48,759 nt of DNA from Lachnospiraceae bacterium (GCA_014804355.1 JAAUZY010000031.1:1-48759); one strand, 5' to 3'. Shown: positions 25,684 through 34,523, numbered from the stretch's first letter. A program made the numbers and translations. Notes: generated by a model not told the origin, from the letters alone.

Positions 25684-25834
25684 ATTCTATGAACAATTAA
25701 GATAATACAACATTTTAAGGGTAGTTGTCAATGTTTCTTATAAGAAATTATTTCAAAAATATGATTGTATCCGTCTCCTTTTCCCGATATACTGTAACTA
25801 TTCAAGATATAATTATTCGGAAAGGGATATGATC

Positions 25835-28069
25835 ATGAAGACGGATGCGAAGAAAAATAACAAGAAGATCGAAAAAGAGATTGAAAAACTGATCGGAAAA
25901 TTGACATTGGATGAAAAGATTTCCATGATCCACGGAGCTGGAATCTTCAGAACCGGAGAGGTAGAGAGACTGGGAATTCCCGGGGTTGTCTCTTCTGACG
26001 GACCTATGGGAGTCAGAGCGGAATTTATGAGAGACAGATGGATTCCGGCGGGGAATCATGACGATAACGTATCCTATCTGCCCAGCAACAGTGCGCTTGC
26101 TTCCACATGGAATCCGTATCGGGCTTATGAGATGGGACATGTTCTCGGTGCAGAGGCGAGAGGACGCGGTAAGGATGTGATCCTGGCACCGGGCATCAAC
26201 ATCAAGCGTAGTCCGCTGTGCGGTAGAAATTTTGAGTATATGAGCGAAGATCCGAAGCTGACGGCTACTCTGGCGGTGCCTTTTATTAAAGGGGTACAGG
26301 AGAATGACGTTGCGGCGTGTGTAAAGCATTTTGCTGCGAATGTACAGGAAACGGACCGTCTCATGGTAGACGAGGAGATTGATGACAGAACATTATACGA
26401 GATTTATTTTCCGGCGTTTAAGGCGGCGGTGCAGGAGGGAAAGGCCTATTCTGTCATGGGCGCCTACAATAAGATTAACGGAGATCATTGTTGTGAGAAC
26501 AAGAATTTGTTGGATCTGGTGTTGCGCGGTGAGTGGGGCTTCGACGGCACAGTAATCAGCGACTGGGGTGCCGTACATAGGACAAAAGAGGCGGCGGAAT
26601 GCTCTATGGATATGGAGATGTCGGTGTTCCCGGATTTCGACGAGTACAAGCTGGCCAATCCTTTGAAGGAAGCGATTATGAAAGGTGAGATCTCCGAGGA
26701 GACCGTCAATGCCAAGGTGCGTAACATTCTGCGGATGATGTATCGGCTTAAGATGATCGGCAAAGAGAAAAATGACCGTAAGGCAGGTTCTTATAATACG
26801 CCGGAGCACAGAGAGATGATTCTGCGTACGGCAGAAGAATCCATGATTCTGTTAAAGAATGAGAAACAGACACTGCCGCTTAATGCCTCGAAGATAAAGA
26901 AGCTTGTGGTGATCGGACAGAATGCGGCAAAAATCCATTCGGATGGCGGCGGAAGTGCGGAGATCAAGGCACTCTATGAAACCTGTCCGCTGATGGGCTT
27001 AAAGATGTATCTGGGCGGCAATACACAGGTAGAATATTATAAGGGATACCATGTGCCGGATAAGCCGAATACTTTTGACCATAATTGGCAGGCAGACAGT
27101 CTGGATGATTTGAAAGATACGGATATCGGTAAAGCAGTCCGGGATGAAGAGCATATGAACGAGATGCACCGCAAGGGCGAGGAAGAGCGACTGGCACAGA
27201 TGGAGAAAGATAAGGCGGAAGTGCATGAAAAGAATAAAGTGCTCTTCGCGCAGGCAATCGAAGCAGCTAAGGATGCAGATGCCGTTATCTTTGTGGGCGG
27301 CCTGAACCATGATATCGACAGTGAAGGCTTTGACCGAAGTGATATGAAATTGCCCTATGAGCAGGATGCGCTGATTGAGGCATTGCTGGATGTGCGCAAG
27401 GACATGATCGTTACCTTCATCGGCGGATCGCCGGTAGAGATGCCGTGGCGGAATAAGGCATCGGCAATTCTGTGGAGCTATTATGCAGGAATGGAGACAG
27501 GCAATGCTTTTGCCGAAATAATCTTCGGAGATGTCAATCCGTCCGGTAAGCTGGCGGAGACATTTCCGAAAAAATATGAGGATTGTGTCACTGCGAAGAA
27601 CGGGCAGTTCGGAGTGTGGGGCAAAATTACACTGGAGGAAGGACTGTATCTCGGATATCGCTATTTTGACAGAGAGCGTATTACGCCGGCATTCTGTTTC
27701 GGACACGGGCTTTCCTATACGGAGTTTGCTTACAGCGGGTTGACGCTGAAAGCGGAAAAAGGAAAGGATGTGAAGATTAACTTTACGGTCAAGAATACGG
27801 GCAAGAGAATCGGAGCGGAGGTCGTGCAGATTTATATAGCGCCGATTGCACCGAAAGTGGACAGGCCGGATAAAGAGCTTAAGGCGTATACGAAAGTCGA
27901 ACTGGCACCGGGTAAATCCAGAAAAGTAAGCCTGACGCTGCGACAGGAGGACTTTGCGTATTTCGATGAACACTTGCATGAATTTATCGCGGATGCCGGA
28001 GACTATGAGATTCTGGTCGGCGCATCCTGTGAAGATATCCGATTGAAAGGAATTGCTGCTTTAGCATAA
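25835..28069 (+). CDS. GH3 family beta-glucosidase
   Basis: 744 residues. GH3 N-domain with SSDGPMGVR, ACVKHFAAN and the nucleophile motif TVISDWGAVH (D243); alpha/beta sandwich C-domain with FVGGLNHDIDSEGFDR; C-terminal fibronectin-III-like domain (FTVKNTGKRIGAEVVQIYI). It has no signal peptide, so it should act in the cytoplasm on imported beta-glucosides. Between the two catalytic domains is a very charged stretch (about residues 430-470, RDEEHMNEMHRKGEEER) that looks helical. AAAGGG (25821-25826) favours ATG 25835 over 25829. It has no transporter neighbour. Confidence 0.93.
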   Translation: MKTDAKKNNKKIEKEIEKLIGKLTLDEKISMIHGAGIFRTGEVERLGIPGVVSSDGPMGVRAEFMRDRWIPAGNHDDNVSYLPSNSALASTWNPYRAYEMGHVLGAEARGRGKDVILAPGINIKRSPLCGRNFEYMSEDPKLTATLAVPFIKGVQENDVAACVKHFAANVQETDRLMVDEEIDDRTLYEIYFPAFKAAVQEGKAYSVMGAYNKINGDHCCENKNLLDLVLRGEWGFDGTVISDWGAVHRTKEAAECSMDMEMSVFPDFDEYKLANPLKEAIMKGEISEETVNAKVRNILRMMYRLKMIGKEKNDRKAGSYNTPEHREMILRTAEESMILLKNEKQTLPLNASKIKKLVVIGQNAAKIHSDGGGSAEIKALYETCPLMGLKMYLGGNTQVEYYKGYHVPDKPNTFDHNWQADSLDDLKDTDIGKAVRDEEHMNEMHRKGEEERLAQMEKDKAEVHEKNKVLFAQAIEAAKDADAVIFVGGLNHDIDSEGFDRSDMKLPYEQDALIEALLDVRKDMIVTFIGGSPVEMPWRNKASAILWSYYAGMETGNAFAEIIFGDVNPSGKLAETFPKKYEDCVTAKNGQFGVWGKITLEEGLYLGYRYFDRERITPAFCFGHGLSYTEFAYSGLTLKAEKGKDVKINFTVKNTGKRIGAEVVQIYIAPIAPKVDRPDKELKAYTKVELAPGKSRKVSLTLRQEDFAYFDEHLHEFIADAGDYEILVGASCEDIRLKGIAALA

Positions 28070-28153
28070 TAAAAAGTATATTTTCCCAAGACCCGGTGCA
28101 TACTTTAAAGGAAACAACAATATGAGTATGTACAGGAAGGATGGGAAACAGAA

Positions 28154-28393
28154 ATGGATTATAATAATATACCGTTGAGCTTGGGAATGGCGATCACATC
28201 AAATAAGGCTGCAATGGATCGGTTTGTCGACATGACGGAAGCGGAGAAAGAAGCTTTTATTGACAGAAGTCGTGATGATATGTCAAGAGAAGAGATGGAG
28301 AAACTGGTGAATACGCTTACTGAAGATGAGGAGAGGCCGGATGTCCATCTGGAGGATGTGAACGATATTTTTAAGGGACCAAGTATCGGTTGA
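28154..28393 (+). CDS. Small conserved-looking hypothetical protein
   Basis: 79 residues, acidic (many Asp/Glu), soluble. Sequence begins MDYNNIPLSLGMAITSNKAA and contains an MTEAEKEAF helix and DDMSREEMEKLVNTL. I associate the DYNNIPLS start with small unnamed Lachnospiraceae proteins, but no function is known to me. AGGAAGG lies about 14 nt upstream. Codon use and the presence of a site support translation. It is followed by a hairpin-rich region. Confidence 0.65.
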   Translation: MDYNNIPLSLGMAITSNKAAMDRFVDMTEAEKEAFIDRSRDDMSREEMEKLVNTLTEDEERPDVHLEDVNDIFKGPSIG

Positions 28394-28400
28394 AGAGTGG

Positions 28401-28527
28401 AGCTGCACAGGGCAGTTCGGATCTAATGCCTTCGTGCAGCTTGTGTCCTTAAGCAGATTGAAAAATCAGAGATTTTTCAATCGCAAATTTGTGCCGACGC
28501 TGTTAGCGTCTCGGCTTACAAATTTGC
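28401..28527. repeat. Cluster of three hairpins with palindromic repeats
   Basis: Hairpin A: AGCTGCAC (28401-28408) with GTGCAGCT (28434-28441). Hairpin B: GATTGAAAAATC (28456-28467) with GATTTTTCAATC (28471-28482), perfect 12 bp, AGA loop. Hairpin C: GCAAATTTGT (28483-28492) with ACAAATTTGC (28518-28527), enclosing GCCGACGCT/AGCG..TCGGC. B and C abut without a gap. A could end the upstream transcript; B and C lack a T-tail on the plus strand and resemble dispersed palindromic units. Confidence 0.65.
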
Positions 28528-28553
28528 AGGCTGAGCAAGAATAGGGGATGAAG

Positions 28554-29882
28554 ATGCACATACAAATGCCTGACAGAGTACATAAAATTATAGAAATATT
28601 GGAGGCAGCAGGCTATGAGGCATACGCTGTCGGCGGCTGCGTCCGTGACTCTATACTCGGAAGAGAGCCCAATGACTGGGACATTACCACTTCGGCGAAA
28701 CCGGAGGAGACGAAGAGTCTTTTTGCCAGAACGATCGATACCGGTATAAAGCACGGTACGGTGACAGTTATGCTGGACAAGGAAGGCTTCGAAGTGACCA
28801 CCTACCGCATTGACGGAATCTATGAGGATAACAGGCATCCGAAGGAGGTCACGTTTACTGCCAGTCTGGAGGAAGACTTGAAGAGGCGGGACTTTACCGT
28901 CAATGCTATGGCGTACAATGAGCGGACAGGCTTGGTGGATATTTTCGGAGGTTTGGCGGATATAGAGCAGGGTATTATTCGATGCGTGGGCAATGCGGAG
29001 GAGCGCTTCACGGAAGATGCGCTGCGTATGTTACGGGCGGTTCGTTTCTCAGCACAGCTGGGATATGAGATTGAGGAGAAGACAAAACAGGCGATTCGCA
29101 GGCTTGCTCCGAATTTAAAAAAGATCAGCGCGGAGCGGATACAGGTGGAACTGGTCAAATTGGTGACATCGCCGCATCCGGATTATCTTCGTACCGCTTA
29201 CGAGACAGGGATCACGCAGCAGATTCTGCCGGAATTTGACATCTGTATGGAGACGAACCAGAATAATCCACATCACTGCTATAACGTCGGAGAACATATA
29301 TTACATTCCATGCAGGAGACTGCACCGGATAAGGTATTGCGGCTTGGTATGCTTTTTCACGATATCGCTAAACCGCAGACGCTTTCCATCGATGATGAGG
29401 GAATTACCCATAACAAGGGACATGCCGAGCTGGGTGAGAAAATGACAAGGCAGATTCTGCGCCGCCTTAAATTCGATAACGATACGATCGATAAGGTATC
29501 GAAGATCGTGCTCTATCATGATCAGGAGGTCGGGCTTACACCAAGCGGAGTCAGACGGGCGGTGAACCGGATGGGAGAAGAAATCTTTACCATGCTGTTT
29601 GCCGTGCAATATGCGGATGTCCTTGCGCAGAGTGATTACCTGCGGGAAGAGAAACTGCAGAAGCTTACATATAAGAAGGAAATCTATGAAGGGATCTGTC
29701 AGAGAAAAGAATGTCTGAACCTAAAGGATCTGGCGGTCACAGGCAGTGATCTGATTGCGCTCGGGATACCCGCAGGAAGGCAGATCGGTGTGATATTAAA
29801 CGATCTTCTTGATATTGTGCTGGAGGAGCCGGCACGTAATACGCGGGAGGAATTACTACGAATTTGTAAAGAAAAAAGATAA
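28554..29882 (+). CDS. cca: CCA tRNA nucleotidyltransferase
   Basis: 442 residues. Nucleotidyltransferase head with YAVGGCVRDSIL and the metal Asp pair D41/D43 in NDWDITT, then RRDFTVNAMAY, RFTEDALRMLRAVRF, an RNA-binding region, and an HD domain (MLFHDIAKPQT). It adds or repairs the 3' CCA end; both tRNA genes in this window lack encoded CCA. AGGGG lies 6 nt before ATG 28554; ATG 28548 overlaps it. The HD domain resembles that of proteobacterial-type and some clostridial CCA enzymes. Confidence 0.95.
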   Translation: MHIQMPDRVHKIIEILEAAGYEAYAVGGCVRDSILGREPNDWDITTSAKPEETKSLFARTIDTGIKHGTVTVMLDKEGFEVTTYRIDGIYEDNRHPKEVTFTASLEEDLKRRDFTVNAMAYNERTGLVDIFGGLADIEQGIIRCVGNAEERFTEDALRMLRAVRFSAQLGYEIEEKTKQAIRRLAPNLKKISAERIQVELVKLVTSPHPDYLRTAYETGITQQILPEFDICMETNQNNPHHCYNVGEHILHSMQETAPDKVLRLGMLFHDIAKPQTLSIDDEGITHNKGHAELGEKMTRQILRRLKFDNDTIDKVSKIVLYHDQEVGLTPSGVRRAVNRMGEEIFTMLFAVQYADVLAQSDYLREEKLQKLTYKKEIYEGICQRKECLNLKDLAVTGSDLIALGIPAGRQIGVILNDLLDIVLEEPARNTREELLRICKEKR

Positions 29883-29926
29883 ATTTTCATACTTGCACCT
29901 TCATGTCTTTTCTGACACAAATTTTT

Positions 29927-29955
29927 CATACTTTCCCACTGCTTCTCATAAGATA
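29927..29955 (+). promoter_or_regulatory. Possible sporulation sigma promoter of cotS-like gene
   Basis: CATAAGATA (29947-29955) fits the SigK -10 pattern CATAnnnTA exactly and the SigE -10 at 6/8. TCATACT (29927-29933), 13 bp upstream, fits a SigE -35 at 6/7. No proper SigK -35 AC at 16-17 bp. It lies 30 nt before the gene; spacing makes it uncertain. Confidence 0.4.
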
Positions 29956-29984
29956 GGATAGACGACAAAGCGGGGGGTATTCGT

Positions 29985-30962
29985 GTGAATGACAGAGCAG
30001 TCAGTTTATTAGATCATTATGAAATAGAGGTGAGTCGTACCTGGAAGGGACGGGGCGCTATTCTGTGCGATTCGGATCATGGATTGCTTATCTTAAAAGA
30101 ATATTGTGGGCCTGCTGATAAAGTGTTATTCCAGGATTTGCTATTAAAACATATTAATGAAAGCGGTATCATAAGGGCAGAATCTATCCTGCGCACGAGA
30201 GAAGATGAGATGATCGTCTTCGATCAGGACAGGGTGCCGTATATAGTTAAGACCTATTATGAGGGACGGGAATGCAATCATCGGGACACGGAAGAATGCC
30301 GGCAGGCGGTTTCCACACTTGCAAAGCTGCATAACATCTCAGATCTTTCGGCTCATGACGAGTTGAGAGAGCAGCCGGTATTCCGAATTGAACAAGAGTA
30401 TGAGAAGCATAATCGGGAATTAAAGAAAGTCCGGAAATTTCTGCGTGAAAAAAGCCAAAAAACGGATTTTGAGATTTATTTGATGAAGCATTATGATTAT
30501 TTCATGAATAATGCCTTGCAAATTACCGATGAATTGCGTTATTATGCCTATGAGGAAGATTCTTACGAATTTCCTATTGTGTGTCACGGCGACTATCAGT
30601 ATCATAATATTATGCAGACGCAGGAAGGAATCGTGCTGCTTAACTTCGAGAAATGTGTGCGGGATTATCCGGTACGGGATCTGAATCTGTTCCTGCGTAA
30701 GATCTTGGAAAAAAATAACTGGTCGCAGACACTTGGTGATATGCTGTTAGAGAGTTATAATAGAGAGAGGAATCTGACGAACAGGGATTATAAACAGTTA
30801 TACTATCGGCTGGCATATCCCGAAAAGTTCTGGAAGATTGTAAATTTCTATTATAACAGCGGTAAAGCATGGATTCCTATGAGAAACATGGAAAAGATAG
30901 AGAAGCTCTTCGCCCAGGAGAGGGAGAAACAGCTTTTCCTGGAGAGTATATTCAAACTGTGA
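29985..30962 (+). CDS. CotS-like spore coat protein, protein-kinase-like fold
   Basis: 325 residues from a GTG start, GGGGGGT 6 nt upstream. Aminoglycoside/choline kinase-like fold: ILKEYC (Lys position), HNISDLSAHDEL, catalytic-loop equivalent CHGDYQYHNIM and metal-loop equivalent VLLNFEKC. In active relatives the metal loop is D-F-D/E; here the Asp is Asn, so ATP-dependent catalysis is doubtful. The CotS family is found in spore coats of Bacillus and Clostridia. Followed within 60 nt by a PEGA lipoprotein gene. Confidence 0.8.
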   Translation: MNDRAVSLLDHYEIEVSRTWKGRGAILCDSDHGLLILKEYCGPADKVLFQDLLLKHINESGIIRAESILRTREDEMIVFDQDRVPYIVKTYYEGRECNHRDTEECRQAVSTLAKLHNISDLSAHDELREQPVFRIEQEYEKHNRELKKVRKFLREKSQKTDFEIYLMKHYDYFMNNALQITDELRYYAYEEDSYEFPIVCHGDYQYHNIMQTQEGIVLLNFEKCVRDYPVRDLNLFLRKILEKNNWSQTLGDMLLESYNRERNLTNRDYKQLYYRLAYPEKFWKIVNFYYNSGKAWIPMRNMEKIEKLFAQEREKQLFLESIFKL

Positions 30963-31021
30963 GCAAAATACCGCACCGTCTTAAAGAGGCGGCAGCGGAA
31001 TGGAAAGGATAAGGTTGTAGG

Positions 31022-32560
31022 ATGCACGGAAGAATTTCACAGGCAGCAGCAGTCATTGTTGTATTGGCATTGCTGATTACCGGCTGTACTTCACAGGCGA
31101 GTAGTATAGGCATGGCTAAGGATAAGGCAGGCAAAGTGGTTGATACCGGCTTTACAGTCAGTACAGTGGGCAGCTATGATTCGGCGGATACGGCGGTAGT
31201 CATGTCCGTTGATCAGCAAAACAACAGTGTCACGCTCATGAACATGGATGCGGGAAGGCAGTATACGTTGTATTATGACGGCACAACCTATGTGAAGGAT
31301 AAATACGACGGTCCGATGACGATCTCTCAGGTTAGGGCGGGGGATGTGGTAGATGTCAATTTCCTGAAAGGAAAAAGACAGCTTGCCAGTATTCAATTAT
31401 CTCCGAAAGCCTGGATATATGATAATGTGGAGAACTATGATCTGGGCGGTATCAATAAAACGGCAAACATAGGATCCAAGACCTATTCTCTTCCGGAGGA
31501 TGTGGTTGTACTTTCTGACGGTAAGCGTACGGAAGTTATGGATATTGTGACGCAGGATCTGCTTTCGATTCGCGGAATTGATCATAAGATCTACAGTATC
31601 AATGTAGAGAAAGGACACGGATATCTGCGTCTGAAGAATGATCAGGCGTTGATCGGCGGATGGATTGAGGTAGGTAATACCGTCATCAGAGAGATTACCG
31701 AGGATATGCTGTTAGTAGTGCCGGAAGGAAGTTATCAGGTGTTCCTGTCTAATAATGGTGCAAGCTGTACCAAGGATATTATTGTAGAGAGAGATAAGGA
31801 AGTTGTACTGGATGTAGGTGATCTGGAGGTTCCGCAGGATAAGACCGGAAGGATTGTGTTGTCTGTCACTCCGGATACCGCCAAGGTTAAGATAGATAAC
31901 CGAACAGTGGATATCAGCAATCCGGTAGAACTTACTTATGGCATTCATCAAATTTATCTAGAAGCGGAAGGGTATGATTCCCTGAGGAAATATATTCAAG
32001 TCGGTTCGGAATATGCCAAGATTTCCTTTACATTAGAGAAAAAGAAGGAAGACGATAGCTCCTCGATCAGCCAGAACAGTATAGAGGATACGAAGTCCAA
32101 AGAAGACTCTTCTGTCAGCGACAATACTTTGAATTCTACCAGCGGAAATAAAGTGTATATTGACGCACCGAAGAATGTAGAGGTATATGTGGACGGCAAT
32201 TACAGGGGTATCTCACCGGTCAGCTTCAAGAAAGTGACAGGTAGTCATACCGTTACGCTTCGTAAGAGCGGATATAAAACAAAGAGTTATACTATATATC
32301 TATATAATGACGGAGAAGATATTACTTATTCCTTCTCGGATCTGGAAAAGGAAGACAGTTCTGTCAGCAACAATAAGAATAATTCTAAGTCCGAAAATTC
32401 TACAAGAGAGGATAAAGAGCCGGATCTGGATGTTGTAGGAACTGTGAGCGGAAATAATCCAATTAAGGTTCCTGATCCTATCGACGAAGTGATAACAGAC
32501 GAGGAAGAGACGAAGGAACCTGAAACACCGGATGAAGCCGGATCAGATAAAGAACCGTGA
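31022..32560 (+). CDS. PEGA-domain lipoprotein
   Basis: 512 residues. Signal peptide with lipobox LLITGC (Cys about residue 22), so anchored on the outer face of the membrane. A beta-rich region (about 35-270), then two PEGA domains: about 283-345 (GRIVLSVTPDTAKVKIDNR...) and about 378-440 (KVYIDAPKNVEVYVDGNYRG). Linkers and the last 60 residues are rich in Ser, Asp, Glu and Lys and probably disordered. PEGA domains occur in surface proteins and are thought to bind cell-surface material. AAGG is 7 nt from the ATG. No catalytic motif seen. Confidence 0.87.
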   Translation: MHGRISQAAAVIVVLALLITGCTSQASSIGMAKDKAGKVVDTGFTVSTVGSYDSADTAVVMSVDQQNNSVTLMNMDAGRQYTLYYDGTTYVKDKYDGPMTISQVRAGDVVDVNFLKGKRQLASIQLSPKAWIYDNVENYDLGGINKTANIGSKTYSLPEDVVVLSDGKRTEVMDIVTQDLLSIRGIDHKIYSINVEKGHGYLRLKNDQALIGGWIEVGNTVIREITEDMLLVVPEGSYQVFLSNNGASCTKDIIVERDKEVVLDVGDLEVPQDKTGRIVLSVTPDTAKVKIDNRTVDISNPVELTYGIHQIYLEAEGYDSLRKYIQVGSEYAKISFTLEKKKEDDSSSISQNSIEDTKSKEDSSVSDNTLNSTSGNKVYIDAPKNVEVYVDGNYRGISPVSFKKVTGSHTVTLRKSGYKTKSYTIYLYNDGEDITYSFSDLEKEDSSVSNNKNNSKSENSTREDKEPDLDVVGTVSGNNPIKVPDPIDEVITDEEETKEPETPDEAGSDKEP

Positions 32561-32591
32561 ATATCGGATGGAGCAGGCTCAGAGGAACAGG

Positions 32592-33317
32592 ATGACTAAG
32601 AAATATACCTATGAAGATTTATTGGAGATTATAAGAACGTTGCGGGGAGAGAACGGCTGTCCTTGGGATAAAGTGCAGACGCATGAGAGCCTGAAACCGT
32701 GTATGATGGAGGAAGCGGCTGAGCTGCTGGCATCTATCAGGATCTACGATCAGACAGGTAATCCCGAAAACATGTGTGAAGAATTGGGAGATGTGCTTCT
32801 GCAGGTTGTCATGCATGCACAGATCGCGTCGGAAGAGGGACTCTTTACGATGGAGGACGTGATTGATACGGTCAGTCGTAAGATGGTACGGAGGCATCCG
32901 CATGTATTTGGGACAGGCAATGCGGATACGCCGGAGGAAGTGCTTACCAATTGGGAAGAGATTAAGAAGGAAGAGAAGAAGGATAAAAGCTGGATCTCAT
33001 CCCCACTTCGCGAGATTCCGCAGGAGCTGCCTGCGCTCACGAGAGCGGCTAAGGTTCTGAAAAAGATAGACAAGTACTATGAGAGCGGCAATACATATGA
33101 GCAGGATGTGGAAGCGTTGAAACAGTCGGCGGAAGCGCTTGTGGCATGCAGGCCGGAGACTTACGGCAAGGAGCTGGAACAGATCATGGCGGACATGTTG
33201 CTCAGGTTGTCCGACATTGCGAGGATCACTAAGATTTCACAGGAACAGATTTTGACTGACAGAATAGAAGATTTGATCGAGCAGTATGAGAAGCCGGAAT
33301 TGAGGAATCGGATGTAA
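32592..33317 (+). CDS. mazG: Nucleoside triphosphate pyrophosphohydrolase MazG
   Basis: 241 residues. First MazG domain with ENGCPWDKVQTHESLK, the metal-binding EEAAELL and EELGDVLLQVVMHAQ, RRHPHVFG; a second, weaker MazG-like half follows. Hydrolyses NTPs to NMP and PPi, a house-cleaning role. Start 32592 (MTKKYTYEDLL) has GAGGA 5 nt upstream; the ATG at 32532 overlaps the PEGA gene and lacks a site. Equivalent of Bacillus yabN, first gene of the block that leads to ftsH. Confidence 0.93.
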   Translation: MTKKYTYEDLLEIIRTLRGENGCPWDKVQTHESLKPCMMEEAAELLASIRIYDQTGNPENMCEELGDVLLQVVMHAQIASEEGLFTMEDVIDTVSRKMVRRHPHVFGTGNADTPEEVLTNWEEIKKEEKKDKSWISSPLREIPQELPALTRAAKVLKKIDKYYESGNTYEQDVEALKQSAEALVACRPETYGKELEQIMADMLLRLSDIARITKISQEQILTDRIEDLIEQYEKPELRNRM

Positions 33318-33414
33318 AGTGACAAAAAACGACAGAAACAATTTACATAACATATTTTCATATGTAGTAACTTATGAAAATACCGAAAAACGCCGTAAAA
33401 AAGCCTTTTTTTGC
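33318..33414. other. Inverted repeat in mazG-hup spacer
   Basis: ATTTTCATA (33354-33362) and TATGAAAAT (33373-33381) form a 9-bp inverted repeat with a 10-nt spacer, 34 bp before the hup -35 box. No T-run follows directly, so an operator or a weak terminator are both possible. Confidence 0.4.
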
Positions 33415-33443
33415 TTGACAACGAAGGGAAAAGCGTATATAAA
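33415..33443 (+). promoter_or_regulatory. Sigma-A promoter of hup
   Basis: TTGACA (33415-33420), 17-bp spacer, TATAAA (33438-33443). Perfect -35 and 5/6 -10, consistent with the very high expression of HU. Confidence 0.88.
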
Positions 33444-33513
33444 TGTATGTAGGCGTTTCAAAAGAGAAACATCTAATATCAATATGAAAACTCATTAAGA
33501 GGAGGAGTCTAAG

Positions 33514-33789
33514 ATGAACAAGACAGAATTAGTTGCTGCTATGGCTGATCAGGCAGGTTTATCCAAGAAAGATGCAGAGAAGGCATTAAAGGCATTTACA
33601 GACGTTGTTGCAGATGAGCTGAAGAAAGACGGCAAGGTACAGTTAGTTGGTTTCGGTACTTTTGAAGTTTCCAAGAGAGCTGCAAGAGAAGGCAGAAACC
33701 CTCAGAGCGGCGCTGTTATGAAGATTGCTGCTTCCAAGGCACCTAAGTTCAAAGCCGGCAAGGCATTGAAGGACATGCTTAACGCATAA
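33514..33789 (+). CDS. hup: DNA-binding protein HU
   Basis: 91 residues, typical HU. MNKTELVAAMADQAGLSKKD start, VGFGTFEVSKRAAREGRNPQ with the DNA-contacting arm, and KAGKALKDMLNA end. Bends and compacts DNA as a homodimer. AGGAGGAG precedes the ATG. It has its own strong promoter and terminator. Codon use is strongly biased to a few codons, typical of a highly expressed gene. Confidence 0.97.
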   Translation: MNKTELVAAMADQAGLSKKDAEKALKAFTDVVADELKKDGKVQLVGFGTFEVSKRAAREGRNPQSGAVMKIAASKAPKFKAGKALKDMLNA

Positions 33790-33811
33790 GAGATTTGTGA
33801 TGAAGAATGAT

Positions 33812-33844
33812 AAAAGCCTGTATGCATTTGCATATGGGCTTTTT
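33812..33844 (+). terminator. Terminator after hup
   Basis: 14-bp stem: 33812-33825 with 33830-33843, all paired including two G-U, ATTT loop, T-rich 3' arm. Ends the hup transcript ahead of rqcP. Confidence 0.88.
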
Positions 33845-33895
33845 GTCTATATAAATAATTATACTGATACAAAAACTAGATACAGGAGGAAAATT

Positions 33896-34138
33896 ATGAG
33901 ACTGGACAAATATTTAAAGGTTTCCCGCCTAATCAAGCGGCGCACGGTGGCAAACGAGGCATGTGACGCAGGCAGGGTGCTTGTCAATGATAAGCCGGCC
34001 AAGGCTTCGACGAATGTCAAGGTGGGAGATACGATTACGATCGGCTTTGGTAATAAGGAAGTGAAGGTGGAGGTTCTGGATGTGCAGGAAACTGTACGCA
34101 AGGAGGAGGCAAAAGAGCTGTTCCGATATCTGACATGA
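33896..34138 (+). CDS. rqcP: S4-domain RNA-binding protein RqcP (YabO)
   Basis: 80 residues, one S4 domain: MRLDKYLKVSRLIKRRTVAN, then CDAGRVLVNDKPAK and VGDTITIGFGN. In Bacillus RqcP works with RqcH in alanine tailing of nascent chains on obstructed 60S/50S subunits. AGGAGG is upstream of 33896; the in-frame ATG at 33797 overlaps the hup terminator. Gene order mazG-(hup)-rqcP-yabP-yabQ-divIC supports the assignment over the related HslR. Confidence 0.92.
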   Translation: MRLDKYLKVSRLIKRRTVANEACDAGRVLVNDKPAKASTNVKVGDTITIGFGNKEVKVEVLDVQETVRKEEAKELFRYLT

Positions 34139-34146
34139 GAAGTCAG

Positions 34147-34175
34147 GCATATTTTATCCGAATCGGGCATACATT
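34147..34175 (+). promoter_or_regulatory. SigE-type sporulation promoter of yabP
   Basis: GCATATT (34147-34153), 14-bp spacer, CATACATT (34168-34175). This fits the SigE consensus kmATATT-N14-CATACAnT fully. It lies 8 nt after the rqcP stop and 57 nt before yabP, so yabPQ can be induced in the mother cell. Confidence 0.8.
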
Positions 34176-34232
34176 TAACAAGTAGTATAACTGTGCGGCA
34201 CACCGTGTCCCGCAGTTCCCGGAGGATAATGT

Positions 34233-34523
34233 ATGGAAGATCTGAATCATGTGAATAAAAGACCCCATAAGCTTATGCTCACCGACAGAAGGACATGTAC
34301 CATAAGCGGTGTGAATGACGTATTATCTTTTGATGTCAATGAGATCCTGTTAGAGACGGAGCAGGGTATGTTAATGATCAGAGGTACACAGCTGCATGTG
34401 AGCAGGCTGTCGCTTGACAAAGGAGAGGTAGATGTAGACGGACGGATTGACAGTTTTACCTATTCGGAAAATGCCGGTTACGGCGCGAAGGGTGAATCGT
34501 TCATCGCCAGACTGTTTAAGTAA
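34233..34523 (+). CDS. yabP: Sporulation protein YabP
   Basis: 96 residues. YabP-family features: HKLMLTDRRTCTISGVNDVLSFD and ILLETEQGMLMIRG, LHVSRLSLDKGEVDVDG. Small beta-rich protein required for sporulation in Bacillus; biochemical role unknown. GGAGG (34221-34225) is 7 nt before the ATG. A consensus SigE promoter lies just upstream. Confidence 0.95.
   Translation: MEDLNHVNKRPHKLMLTDRRTCTISGVNDVLSFDVNEILLETEQGMLMIRGTQLHVSRLSLDKGEVDVDGRIDSFTYSENAGYGAKGESFIARLFK

Noticed and set aside
26999-27979. 326-codon minus-strand open frame inside the GH3 gene
   Set aside because: The GH3 motifs on the plus strand are continuous; the opposite frame has no recognisable domain or ribosome binding site.
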